Source of the DNA: an uncultured Bacteroidales bacterium
Lineage (GTDB): Bacteria > Bacteroidota > Bacteroidia > Bacteroidales > Paludibacteraceae
DNA: 64,000 nucleotides
Direction of reading: 5' to 3'
Assembly (NCBI GenBank): GCA_903911085.1
Contig: CAIWCC010000246.1
Span: 1-64,000 of the forward strand
Below, in pieces: positions 8,301-15,626 of this stretch. Below the pieces are notes generated by a model. That model saw only the letters and a list, made by a program, of their open reading frames with translations, did no database searches and was not told the origin of the DNA. Positions within the stretch are counted from its first letter, which is position 1, and each line of letters opens with the position of its first letter. A program made the translations under genes and the position numbers.

Positions 8301-9659
8301 TCCAAGTGTTCCGCTTCCAGAGGTATTTGTTGCAGCATTATTTACATTTGCTACAGTATTTCCTTCAATCAAACTTGACCCTGAAGTTACTGTGCTATTA
8401 TAATAAATACCGACAACATTACAGCTTGTCGAAGTAACAGCACTTGCGTTAATATCTTTAGAATTAGATAGACTACCAATCGTATTATTCTTAATTGTGG
8501 CTGTACCGGCTGTAGATGTCTTAGTTATCCCAGTAATAGTATAAACAGCAGTACCGGCAGTTTCTTTCGTTACAACTGAAGAAATTGTATTGCCCTGACA
8601 TAGTACATCGCCTACTCCATTTAGAGAAATGCCTGTCCAGGTATATACTGTTGCAGTCCCTGAATTATTAGTAAAATCAAACCCTTTAATTGTATTGTTT
8701 TGAATTGTGTAAGTTGGAGTACCTGTGGGATTTGCAGCAAGAATTGCTGTGAAATTGTTTCCAGTACTTGCATTTGCCAGCTTAGTCCAAGTTCCACTAC
8801 CAGCAGCATTTCCACCTATGTAATTATCTTTTATTGAACAACTATTGACCGTTGTACCCGTATTAATAACAATATAAGATAAATTTCCTGTTGGCGTAAA
8901 GTTAGTTGTTTCATAAAAGTTATTGCCCTGTATGGTAATATTATCAGCATAATCTTTTATATAGATACCAGTGGAAGCACTTGATGTACTTAGGAAATCA
9001 TAAAAATTATTGTAACTTATTGTTGTGGCAGTAGTATTTAATTTACCAGTTGTTCCTGTTGAAAAAACAGTATATAATGGACGACCAGAGGGGTCACTTG
9101 TTATATTATTATTATTAATACTATTGCCTGAATTTGTACTACTTGATGGAGCACTAAAATATATGACACCACCAGTAGTTGTAAGTGTTGAACCTTTTAT
9201 ATTACAATACTGAATTGTATTATTTTTTGCATCTACCCCGATTCTGATTGTTGAAGTATGAGTTGAACTGGCAGTACTAGTATTAGTAATGGTAAGAGAT
9301 TTAGTACTTCCTGTTGCATTAACCCTACCATCAATTGTAACATTTTGGGCTCCAAGTAAGGAAATTATTGGTCCAGCGGAAATTGTTCCCGAAATTGTCA
9401 AATTATCAGCAGTTGGATATATCTTAAGGGTTGTCCAACTTTTATAAGTCAGACCTACAGCTGCCGTTTCAGTGGTGTTACCTGAGATAGCAACAATTAT
9501 ATTGGCATTCGTCTGGCTAGCCCCAGTAATCGCAGTAAATGCAGCATTTAAGGTAGAATATGAACCATTCCCTGAGACTGCTCCCGATACAGTTACCTGA
9601 GAAAAGGCATTAGCTGATAACAAAAATACAAAAGTAAAGAGATAAAAATATTTTTTCAT
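5349..9659 (-). CDS. Large T9SS-secreted beta-helix / YDG-repeat surface protein
   Basis: A 1436-residue exported protein of unknown exact function. Signal peptide at residues 1-20 (ending ANAFSQ). Residues about 25-670 are Asn/Thr/Ser-rich with repeating N-N-I/F turns typical of a right-handed parallel beta-helix, a fold used for glycan binding or lysis. An MBG-like domain follows (about 673-760), then two roughly 88-residue YDG repeats, each with a KVYDG or KMYDG core and ATIVYTLANGT (about 760-848 and 848-935). A further beta-rich region precedes the C-terminal sorting domain (last 80 residues, with VRVFDAIGRMV and GMYTVQIEAGGKF) that directs T9SS export and attachment. The last gene of the minus-strand run, it may be an adhesin or glycan-binding protein; no catalytic motif is seen. 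A 7-base tandem repeat just before the sorting domain is described separately. Confidence 0.7.
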   Translation of the reverse strand: MKKYFYLFTFVFLLSANAFSQVTVSGAVSGNGSYSTLNAAFTAITGASQTNANIIVAISGNTTETAAVGLTYKSWTTLKIYPTADNLTISGTISAGPIISLLGAQNVTIDGRVNATGSTKSLTITNTSTASSTHTSTIRIGVDAKNNTIQYCNIKGSTLTTTGGVIYFSAPSSSTNSGNSINNNNITSDPSGRPLYTVFSTGTTGKLNTTATTISYNNFYDFLSTSSASTGIYIKDYADNITIQGNNFYETTNFTPTGNLSYIVINTGTTVNSCSIKDNYIGGNAAGSGTWTKLANASTGNNFTAILAANPTGTPTYTIQNNTIKGFDFTNNSGTATVYTWTGISLNGVGDVLCQGNTISSVVTKETAGTAVYTITGITKTSTAGTATIKNNTIGSLSNSKDINASAVTSTSCNVVGIYYNSTVTSGSSLIEGNTVANVNNAATNTSGSGTLGIYINSSSAHTIDINRNFIYGLTESGNAKLYGMRVGPVPSTACTVSNNIISLSPADNSLIQGGIYQTATVANYYHNTVYIGGSGNGESVALYNNVASGSTFKNNIFVNTRTNNDATNHLTYRSTVTTTNTIDNNDFYVDGSNGAMLATIGNTLPYTVKAIGGFADTHSQNADPAFLNSGGSDPTYYKSGITLAGVTGTSVAVDYSNTNRTSNAYQMGAWDVKPSPTITISVGTYTYNGSSQGPNSLTTPSNPQASSITYLYSGIGYGPTSTRPKNAGSYQVTATINSDLNYNSASSSAVAFTISPKTLSIDAASIASKVYDGSATSGTVTASSLSGFVIGETVTVSSAIGTYPDANVGTVKSATIVYTLANGTGGGLATNYNLANGSATGEISAKALSIGAASIAPKMYDGNTTSGTVTPGTLSGFIGSETVTVSTAVGTYSDATVENSKTATIVYTLANGTNGGLGINYSLANGSATGDITTAETPIIGATKTEADIPGTTADVTVSGATTVLSITDTKTVNSVTVEPGAKLNFSAAKTLNVTSDLVLKATDTETFSANLGSGGINVTGNVIYQRTMDDKKWYFLSFPCNIAVNDIIIDGGRTLGSSWFIKEYDGLTRAKKGTGSNWLSVTSGSTLTAYKGYIFGIATGTATLSFPLTKAIVLSEPAKTIDVTNYTGVAASTNHGWNLVGQPYVSKYNANNGSNMTNMWKFNGLTYNDYYNDSYVQNLPVVDPFAAYFTKVTADGSLSFDLASRQSVRSTVSANTADVVFLDCTTATGTDRTNIILDDTQSASYQNGVDYEKMITTETIIPQVYTVLDGLNYSYNVLPTSSVTQLPLAIYTKTAGSTTISVDGTKVKSLSKLLLTDNATSPATVTDLLTSNYTFNASAGTDNTRFAISAQRIPTASVIQTDMDAFQLSIVDCQLSIKNLSPNSSVRVFDAIGRMVANKNVSNNTLKINLSATGMYTVQIEAGGKFWTRKIVNQ
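5525..5559. repeat. Heptanucleotide tandem repeat inside the T9SS protein gene
   Basis: Five consecutive 7-base units, TTGACAA, TTGACAA, TCGACAA, TTGACAG and TTGAAAA. On the coding strand it is translated as a QLSIVDCQLSIKN-type segment just before the C-terminal sorting domain. Because 7 is not a multiple of 3, gain or loss of one unit would shift the frame and remove the sorting domain. Confidence 0.75.
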
Positions 9660-9756
9660 AAGACATTCATTTTTTAGTTAATAATAATTGGAATGCAAAC
9701 AAACAATTTTAAAGAACACATCAACACCTATAAATAGACATTAATACTTTTAGAAG

Positions 9757-9798
9757 AATACTTTGTAAACAGACTGTTATATCTGCCTACAAAGTATT
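9757..9798. terminator. Inverted repeat between two secreted-protein genes
   Basis: AATACTTTGTA (9757-9767) pairs with TACAAAGTATT (9788-9798), and CAGA/TCTG extends the pairing into the loop. It starts 9 bases after the stop of the minus-strand gene ending at 9807. No long T-run follows on that strand, so it could be a weak terminator or an mRNA-stabilising hairpin that limits read-through into the 1436-residue gene. Confidence 0.5.
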
Positions 9799-9806
9799 TA
9801 AAAAAA

Positions 9807-10859
9807 TCACAACACAATCTTAGAAGCAAAAGCTCCAACCTTAACCAGATAAATTCCTTTGTTTTTGAGACTGATATCTGTTTTATTACCTAGAGCAATA
9901 ACTGATGTTATTTTTGTTCCACCGATCGAATAAACTTCAATTTTATCATTCTCCTTTGAATTTAAAATACTGACAGTATTGTTGTTTGAAACTATTGTAA
10001 AATACTGATTGGAACCTGAAGTATTTAGTCCAGTTGAAACAGCTTTATTCTTGATTGAGATCGCATTGATATTTATATTTGGGTCACTTGAACCCTTAGC
10101 CGTCAATAAATATTGAACATACTGAGTACCTACAGGTAAAAGAACAGCGTATCTTTTATCTGTTGTGGTAGCACTATTCAGAGGCAAATTATTACTAATA
10201 GTTCTTATCGTTGTCCAGGTTACCCCATCAGTTGATGTATTAATTGAGGCAGATAAACCTGTTTGAGCGTTGTCATTACTTGCATAAAAATTACACACTA
10301 AACTATCTGTTGCCAAACACGGATTGAAAGCCAAATAAAAAGTATTTGTTGATGTAGTTGATCCAAGTTGAGGTGCAGTAACATTATTTAACACTCTATA
10401 TCCCCAACCATTGAAGTCGGGTGTAGCAGTATTATAAGGATATGAAGAGCCAAAAGTCAAACTAAATGGAATATTCGCTTTGTTAATTTTGTGAATATAA
10501 AGTTTGAAATTATATGTACTTGCATTTGCCGTTTTTGTTGTTTGAAAACTCAAACCAGAAGTCAAAGCAGCTGAACGGTCACCCGGAAGATCAGTTGAAA
10601 TGGTGAAGCCTGTATATGCTGAAAGCGTAATACTGGATAAATTACTAATATCAAAATCTGATGCAACAATAAAATGAATGCTTTGTGTGGTACTAGATGA
10701 AGCAGTTCCTGTTGCATAAAAGGTTTGCAAACAATTACTAATAAAAAGGCGGTTAACACCCGTACTATAAGAAGCAAAAAACTGTTGTGATCCTTCTGCT
10801 TTAATGTTTAGCTGGCAGAAAAATAATGAAATGATTGAAAGGAGAATAATTTTTTTCAT
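9807..10859 (-). CDS. Secreted protein of unknown family with T9SS tail (paralogue 1)
   Basis: A 350-residue exported protein that I cannot place in a named family. Signal peptide residues 1-21. Two beta-rich halves are visible: an N-terminal one with an IVASDFDI motif, a DLPGDRSAALTS segment and ATPDFNGWGYR, and a C-terminal one with CNFYASNDNAQTGLSASI and LPVGTQYVQYLLTAKGSSD, resembling the F5/8-type or discoidin-like modules seen in T9SS cargo. The last 65 residues are a T9SS sorting domain (IEVYSIGGTKI, GIYLVKVGAFASKIVL). It is the first of three consecutive homologues and shares an 80-base identical DNA tract with paralogue 2. No catalytic signature is seen. Proximity to the lyase genes suggests a surface glycan-binding role, as inference only. 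Confidence 0.6.
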   Translation of the reverse strand: MKKIILLSIISLFFCQLNIKAEGSQQFFASYSTGVNRLFISNCLQTFYATGTASSSTTQSIHFIVASDFDISNLSSITLSAYTGFTISTDLPGDRSAALTSGLSFQTTKTANASTYNFKLYIHKINKANIPFSLTFGSSYPYNTATPDFNGWGYRVLNNVTAPQLGSTTSTNTFYLAFNPCLATDSLVCNFYASNDNAQTGLSASINTSTDGVTWTTIRTISNNLPLNSATTTDKRYAVLLPVGTQYVQYLLTAKGSSDPNININAISIKNKAVSTGLNTSGSNQYFTIVSNNNTVSILNSKENDKIEVYSIGGTKITSVIALGNKTDISLKNKGIYLVKVGAFASKIVL

Positions 10860-10907
10860 TTTGTTTTTTTTAAATGGTGAAAATAATTGGCAAGAGCAAT
10901 TAATAAG

Positions 10908-11969
10908 TTAATTAAGCATGAATTTTCCGATACAATTAGTTCCGTCAGCCTTCTTAATGAGAGCAAGATATATGCCATTCGGAAGATTGGAAAGGATAAG
11001 TTGTTGTGAATTTAGTGTATTATAGTTGTGAACAATAGATCCCTGCAATGACATTATCACTATTGATTTGGCTGTGTTAATATTATTTATTATCATTCTT
11101 TTTCCTGAGATATAGAACAAGCCATTATCAGTATGAATATCAGTAATAGCTGTAGGCCCTTCATGTTTAATACTAAAACCATTAATATTTATATTTGGGT
11201 CACTTGAACCCTTAGCCGTCAATAAATATTGAACATACTGAGTACCTACAGGTAAAAGAACAGCATATCTTTTATCAGCTGCCGGGGCACTATTAAGAGG
11301 AAGATTGTTATTTATGCTGTGAATTGTTGACCATGTGATCCCATCATTCGAGAACTGAATATTAGCACTCAATCCAGTTTGTGTATTATTATTACTTGCA
11401 TAAAAGTTACAAACTAAACTATCGGTAGCCAATGCTGGATTAAAAGCTAAGAAGAATGAATTGTTTGAAGTTGCTGAAGTTAGTTGAGGTGTTGTAGTAT
11501 TATTTGATACTCTGTATCCCCAGCCATTAAAATCAGGAGTAGCTGTATTGTACTGAATGTACTGAGATGAAGACCCAAAATTCAAACTATAAGGAATCGT
11601 GGCTTTTTTGATTTTATGAATATACAATATATAGTTACCTGTAGTCGTTCCATTAGTGACAGCAAAACTTAGCCCTGTAGGTGTAAGTGCAGCAGATCTA
11701 TCGGCAGGAAGGTCAGTAGTAATTGTGAAACCTGTATTTGGAACGAGTTCTATACTATTAGCATTTGTAATATCAAAATCTGATGCTACAATAAAATGTA
11801 TAGCTATTGAACCTGTACCTGTATTGTAGGGTGTTTGCAAACAATTCTGAACTGTCAAACTTTTAACACCATTGGTATACGATGCAAATAATTGTGGTGA
11901 ACCTTCTGCATGAATATTCAATTGACTAAAAATAAGTCCTAGAAATGTGAGTTGTACTAATCTTTTCAT
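10908..11969 (-). CDS. Secreted protein of unknown family with T9SS tail (paralogue 2)
   Basis: A 353-residue homologue of the neighbouring protein with the same order: signal peptide, IVASDFDI block, DLPADRSAAL, ATPDFNGWGYR, then CNFYASNNNTQTGLSANI and LPVGTQYVQYLLTAKGSSDP. Its own C-terminal sorting domain (SIVIMSLQGSIVH, NGIYLALIKKADG) differs clearly from that of paralogue 1, as if bodies and tails evolve separately. It is spaced 48 bases from paralogue 1 and 46 from paralogue 3, so all three are probably co-transcribed. Function unknown. Confidence 0.6.
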   Translation of the reverse strand: MKRLVQLTFLGLIFSQLNIHAEGSPQLFASYTNGVKSLTVQNCLQTPYNTGTGSIAIHFIVASDFDITNANSIELVPNTGFTITTDLPADRSAALTPTGLSFAVTNGTTTGNYILYIHKIKKATIPYSLNFGSSSQYIQYNTATPDFNGWGYRVSNNTTTPQLTSATSNNSFFLAFNPALATDSLVCNFYASNNNTQTGLSANIQFSNDGITWSTIHSINNNLPLNSAPAADKRYAVLLPVGTQYVQYLLTAKGSSDPNININGFSIKHEGPTAITDIHTDNGLFYISGKRMIINNINTAKSIVIMSLQGSIVHNYNTLNSQQLILSNLPNGIYLALIKKADGTNCIGKFMLN

Positions 11970-12015
11970 AATATTTCAATTTAATAATTATTTATTACTT
12001 TTCGAAATGTTTAAA

Positions 12016-12828
12016 TTATTTCCTTTTTATTGATATCATATTTATATTAATATTCGGATCATTCTGTCCTTTAGCAATTAAAAAATATTTCACATATTGA
12101 GTGCCAACAGGAAGTAGCAACGAAATTCTTTTCTCATCTATAGTTGCATTGTTAGATGGTACAGTGTTTGTAAAATCCTTTATACTTGTCCAACTAATAC
12201 CATCGGGCGATGCTAAGATTGAAGTATTTAATCCGGTTTGAGAATTATTATTGCTTGCATAATAGTTACAAATCAAACTATCATTAGCCTGTGATGGATT
12301 AAAAGCAAGGAAGAATGCATTTCTGGATGTGGTTGCAGCTAATTGCGGATCGATTCCATTATTTAACTCGCGGTAACCCCAACCATTGAAATCAGGAGTA
12401 GCAGTATTGTAAGGAAATGCAGATCCAAAATTCAAACTATATGGTATTGTTGCCTTATTTATTTTATGGATATATAATACAAAATCGCAAGTACTACCAT
12501 CTGCCGTTTTGGTTGTTTGAATCTTTAATCCCTCAGAGGTCAGTGCAGATGTACGATCAACAGGAAGATCGACAGTCAACGTAAAACCGGTCTGAGGAAT
12601 AAGCGTAATGCTGCCAGGTTTATTGATATCAAAATCTGATGCTACAATAGCATATATTTTATCTATTGAAGTTCTTTGATTTCTTGAATAATAAATTGGC
12701 ATCAAAGAATTTTGAATAAATAATCTATTTATCCCCAAAGAATAAGTAGCAAATAATTGTTGTGTACCTTCAGCTCTAAGATTTAGAGTAGAAAAAAAGA
12801 TAATTGAAATTAGGAATAATTTTTTCAT
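12016..12828 (-). CDS. Secreted protein of unknown family, no T9SS tail (paralogue 3)
   Basis: A 270-residue homologue of the two genes that follow it. The signal peptide (1-19), IVASDFDI block, DLPVDRTSALTS, ATPDFNGWGYR, CNYYASNNNSQTGLNTSI and LPVGTQYVKYFLIAKGQND are all present. The protein stops at the end of the second beta domain (NMISIKRK), exactly where the others continue into the sorting domain. It should therefore reach only the periplasm unless another signal is used. A strong TAnnTTTG element 37 bases upstream suggests that it heads the transcript of the trio. Function unknown. Confidence 0.6.
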   Translation of the reverse strand: MKKLFLISIIFFSTLNLRAEGTQQLFATYSLGINRLFIQNSLMPIYYSRNQRTSIDKIYAIVASDFDINKPGSITLIPQTGFTLTVDLPVDRTSALTSEGLKIQTTKTADGSTCDFVLYIHKINKATIPYSLNFGSAFPYNTATPDFNGWGYRELNNGIDPQLAATTSRNAFFLAFNPSQANDSLICNYYASNNNSQTGLNTSILASPDGISWTSIKDFTNTVPSNNATIDEKRISLLLPVGTQYVKYFLIAKGQNDPNININMISIKRK

Positions 12829-12864
12829 GATTTATATTTTTAAATGATTTGAAATTTCATAATG

Positions 12865-12872
12865 CAAAGATA
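12865..12872 (-). promoter_or_regulatory. Bacteroidetes -7 element upstream of the three paralogues
   Basis: Reads TATCTTTG on the minus strand, a perfect match to TAnnTTTG, 37 bases upstream of the ATG at 12828. No clear -33 TTTG is seen at the usual distance. It would give the secreted trio a start site separate from the upstream lyase gene. Confidence 0.6.
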
Positions 12873-12953
12873 CAATGCAACAAGAAATAATACTTATTGA
12901 TATATTTCAAAAGTTTATTCGAAAATCTCAAAGTTGCTGTAAACAAGTATTTT

Positions 12954-15209
12954 TTAATAAAGTATTATTTTATGAGTATCTATCTGCATTCCATTAATCA
13001 CTTTCAACAGGTAAACTCCAGCCGGACATTTTTCCGGATTTATCCATAATTTATTGCTTTCGATATTGACAGTTTTCATACAAATTCCATTAATTGAATA
13101 TAACTTAGCAGTTGCTCCTTGTACAATATCGTTACGTAGTATTAATTCAATTGTTCTAATTCCTGTGCCAGATTGAGGAATTAGCGAAACGAAACTTCTT
13201 TTATTTTCAAACGGGGATTTTACGTCGGTAACATTTAAAACAGCCGTTTTATTAGCCCAATCGTAAGACAACAATTTCGCACCAATTTTAAATATCCATA
13301 CATTGCTATTTTGACTTACAATGCTTACATCAGTTGAGGTAATATTTTTATCATTCCATGAAAATGCTACTGCATTGCGCCATGTTTTGGTCGTTTTTTT
13401 CAAATCTATCACATAGGTGGTATAGGCTGTACCTACGCCATTACGTGCTGTATTGTACCTGTCAGCAGTAACAATACTTACATTAGAAGTAGTTAGTGGA
13501 TTTATTATCATTTCTGAATAATCACCTTTAATTTTGAATTTATTATTCGATGCTACTACACTATCGGCAGTCTGTTGGGCATGAAAAAGCAATTCAAAAT
13601 TATGCACCGACGTACTAGCGATGGTATCCATTACCAAAGCCACACTTTCCGACTTGAGGTAAATCAAAGTCCGCTCATATTTGTTCACCGCCGGATAGCT
13701 GAGTGTAGCATCGCCTACCATAATATCAAAATCGGAGTTTGACTCCACCTTTACCATGGTGGGATATTTTTTGTCTACGCCTTGTGAGGTGTATGTCCAG
13801 TAGCTCAGCGAATAGGGTTGATCCAGCTGGCCTTTGGTATCTACGAGCAAGGTATTTTCGTACTGTGTCCGGCGCTGGATATAGCCGGCATTGCGAATCA
13901 GAAACTCCCCATTGCTAAAAATACTGAAACTGTTGGCATTGGGGTGTCCATGACTTGCCGTTCCTTCAAAAGCATTGTTTTGCACAAACTGAAGTCCTGC
14001 TGCCGGTCCACAGGTAAACGAAACCACAGAATTACCATTGACCCAGCTATCGCGGGCTGTGACAATACCATAATTGTCAAAGTGATGCCACGTAGGCAGG
14101 TTGGTGAATGCTTTGGAAACCACCGTGGCATCATATCTTAGAAGATTGAATGCAATGGCAGAATTTTCATAATTTACACCTTTGGCATCTGCCAGGTCTG
14201 CTTGCTGCTGGGCATATCCATCCCTTTTTTCTTTAGCTATTCCCCGGAGCAAATAATTAGGGCCATACCACAGGTACCTTGGACAGTCGCCTATATCAAT
14301 AACTTGCAAATTGCTGGTCCAGAAACTCGAAGGCAAGGCCATGTATATCTGGAACATGGAACTGTTGTTCCACCAAGCGCTGTTGTAGAAATTGTACGAA
14401 AGCAACGACTTGGTCAAATCAAAAAAGCGCATTTGAAAATCCATGTCGTACCCTCCGTAACTTACCCCTTCCGAAAAACCGCCATCGCTTCCCCGAACAC
14501 TGTCCAGAAACATAAATTTTTGCATAGCAGTATTAATCCATGGTTTAGTATCAAAACACTCATAAAATGCAAGCGATGCAACTCCCAATCCAGAGACTCT
14601 ACTACTAAATTGATTGGATAGGTAATAGTCCGTCCCTTTAGCAGAGGAACTCAACCATGTATTAAAAAGGTTTCCCTTTGTATTTAAAAATGCTATTATG
14701 TTAGATTTCAGCGTCGCATCCATTTCATTGTAACACCAGTCAAAGAACACACTCAGCCCTGTAAGATGGTGACCCGGCTCCAACCCCGGGGTAGAATAAA
14801 AAGAATCTGGAGCAGTCATTAAATAGGTGGCATAACCCTGTGCCTTAGATAGATAGGCTGCGTTACCCGATAATTTGTACACGATTGACAAATTCAGCAA
14901 CCTATCACCCCAAAAGCGCAAATCCGCACCTGCAGCTAAATCTGCAGCTACATTTGTAGTGGGTGGACTGGGGTATCTATTCACCGCATTAATAACATAA
15001 GTGTATAGGGATTTTAATTTGCCAGACGTTATTTGACTTTTCAATTGGTTGATACCCGCTTGCTCCAAATACAATCTGGGGTGAATGTTTTTTTTACTCT
15101 CAATAACAGTAGTTGTATAGGAAGTTTGGGCGAGTATCGTATTTTTATATAAAAAAGAAAAAATAAGAAGAAGTAAAAATACTAAAGTATGTTTTTTTTT
15201 CATTTTCAT
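12954..15209 (-). CDS. Heparinase II/III-family polysaccharide lyase with T9SS tail
   Basis: A 751-residue exported lyase candidate. Signal peptide residues 1-28. An N-terminal alpha-toroid domain (about 35-390, beginning HPRLYLEQAGINQLKSQI) is followed by a beta-sandwich carrying the family motif GHPNANSFSIFSNGEFLIRN and RTQYENTLLVD. The C-terminus is a T9SS sorting domain (KLYSINGICMKTVNIE, AGVYLLKVINGMQ), so the enzyme is probably surface-bound or released. Heparinase II/III proteins beta-eliminate uronic-acid-containing polysaccharides; alginate, heparin-type or other backbones are possible and the substrate cannot be fixed here. It is paralogous to the 640-residue protein at 33064-34986, which has no sorting tail. 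The middle of the gene is clearly richer in G+C than its ends. Confidence 0.8.
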   Translation of the reverse strand: MKMKKKHTLVFLLLLIFSFLYKNTILAQTSYTTTVIESKKNIHPRLYLEQAGINQLKSQITSGKLKSLYTYVINAVNRYPSPPTTNVAADLAAGADLRFWGDRLLNLSIVYKLSGNAAYLSKAQGYATYLMTAPDSFYSTPGLEPGHHLTGLSVFFDWCYNEMDATLKSNIIAFLNTKGNLFNTWLSSSAKGTDYYLSNQFSSRVSGLGVASLAFYECFDTKPWINTAMQKFMFLDSVRGSDGGFSEGVSYGGYDMDFQMRFFDLTKSLLSYNFYNSAWWNNSSMFQIYMALPSSFWTSNLQVIDIGDCPRYLWYGPNYLLRGIAKEKRDGYAQQQADLADAKGVNYENSAIAFNLLRYDATVVSKAFTNLPTWHHFDNYGIVTARDSWVNGNSVVSFTCGPAAGLQFVQNNAFEGTASHGHPNANSFSIFSNGEFLIRNAGYIQRRTQYENTLLVDTKGQLDQPYSLSYWTYTSQGVDKKYPTMVKVESNSDFDIMVGDATLSYPAVNKYERTLIYLKSESVALVMDTIASTSVHNFELLFHAQQTADSVVASNNKFKIKGDYSEMIINPLTTSNVSIVTADRYNTARNGVGTAYTTYVIDLKKTTKTWRNAVAFSWNDKNITSTDVSIVSQNSNVWIFKIGAKLLSYDWANKTAVLNVTDVKSPFENKRSFVSLIPQSGTGIRTIELILRNDIVQGATAKLYSINGICMKTVNIESNKLWINPEKCPAGVYLLKVINGMQIDTHKIILY

Positions 15210-15626
15210 AACTTATGCTTACTAATTGATTATTGATGTGATTTCATAAATGAATTTACTCAATGCAAAAAAAATACAGTATTAGTGAGATTTACATAAC
15301 CTATAGTGAAGCAATCTCAACTTTTGTATTGATCATAATTTCGCTCCTAACGGAGCTCTTAATACACAATTGACAATTATGCTACCATAATTGCGCTTCT
15401 CCGAAGCTTAATAAATGCTCCATTAGGAGGTAAATTATGGTAGTAATTATTAGTTCACAAGAATAAAAAGCTCCGTTAGGAGCGACATTATAAAAAGTCA
15501 AGACGACTTCAGTATCAAAATATTATTCAAAAATTCAATTTTGCATTAACATTTCATGTTTCTATAAAACTTTTTTCTTATTCGAAGAAACTAAGTATTA
15601 TTAAACCAATTTCACGCTTCTATAAT
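15210..15626. other. 417-base gap holding a fold-back element
   Basis: No gene is seen between the GH115 gene and the heparinase gene. Most of the gap is occupied by the nested inverted repeat listed at 15342-15484. The remaining bases are AT-rich without recognisable signals. Confidence 0.6.
15342..15484. repeat. Fold-back (MITE-like) element with nested inverted repeats
   Basis: Outer arms CGCTCCTAACGGAGCT (15342-15357) and AGCTCCGTTAGGAGCG (15469-15484) are perfect 16-base complements. Nested inside, CTACCATAATT (15382-15392) pairs perfectly with AATTATGGTAG (15433-15443), and the centre holds CTTCTCCGAAG and CTCC-ATTA-GGAG hairpins. The whole can fold into one long cruciform. The GCTCCGTTAGGAGC-type core is a form I associate with intergenic repeats of Bacteroidetes. 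It carries no gene, so it would be a non-autonomous or structural repeat. Confidence 0.75.

Noticed and set aside
13818-14621. Long plus-strand reading frames opposite the heparinase gene
   Set aside because: They arise from the GC-rich patch and do not resemble any protein; the minus-strand lyase is clearly the real gene.
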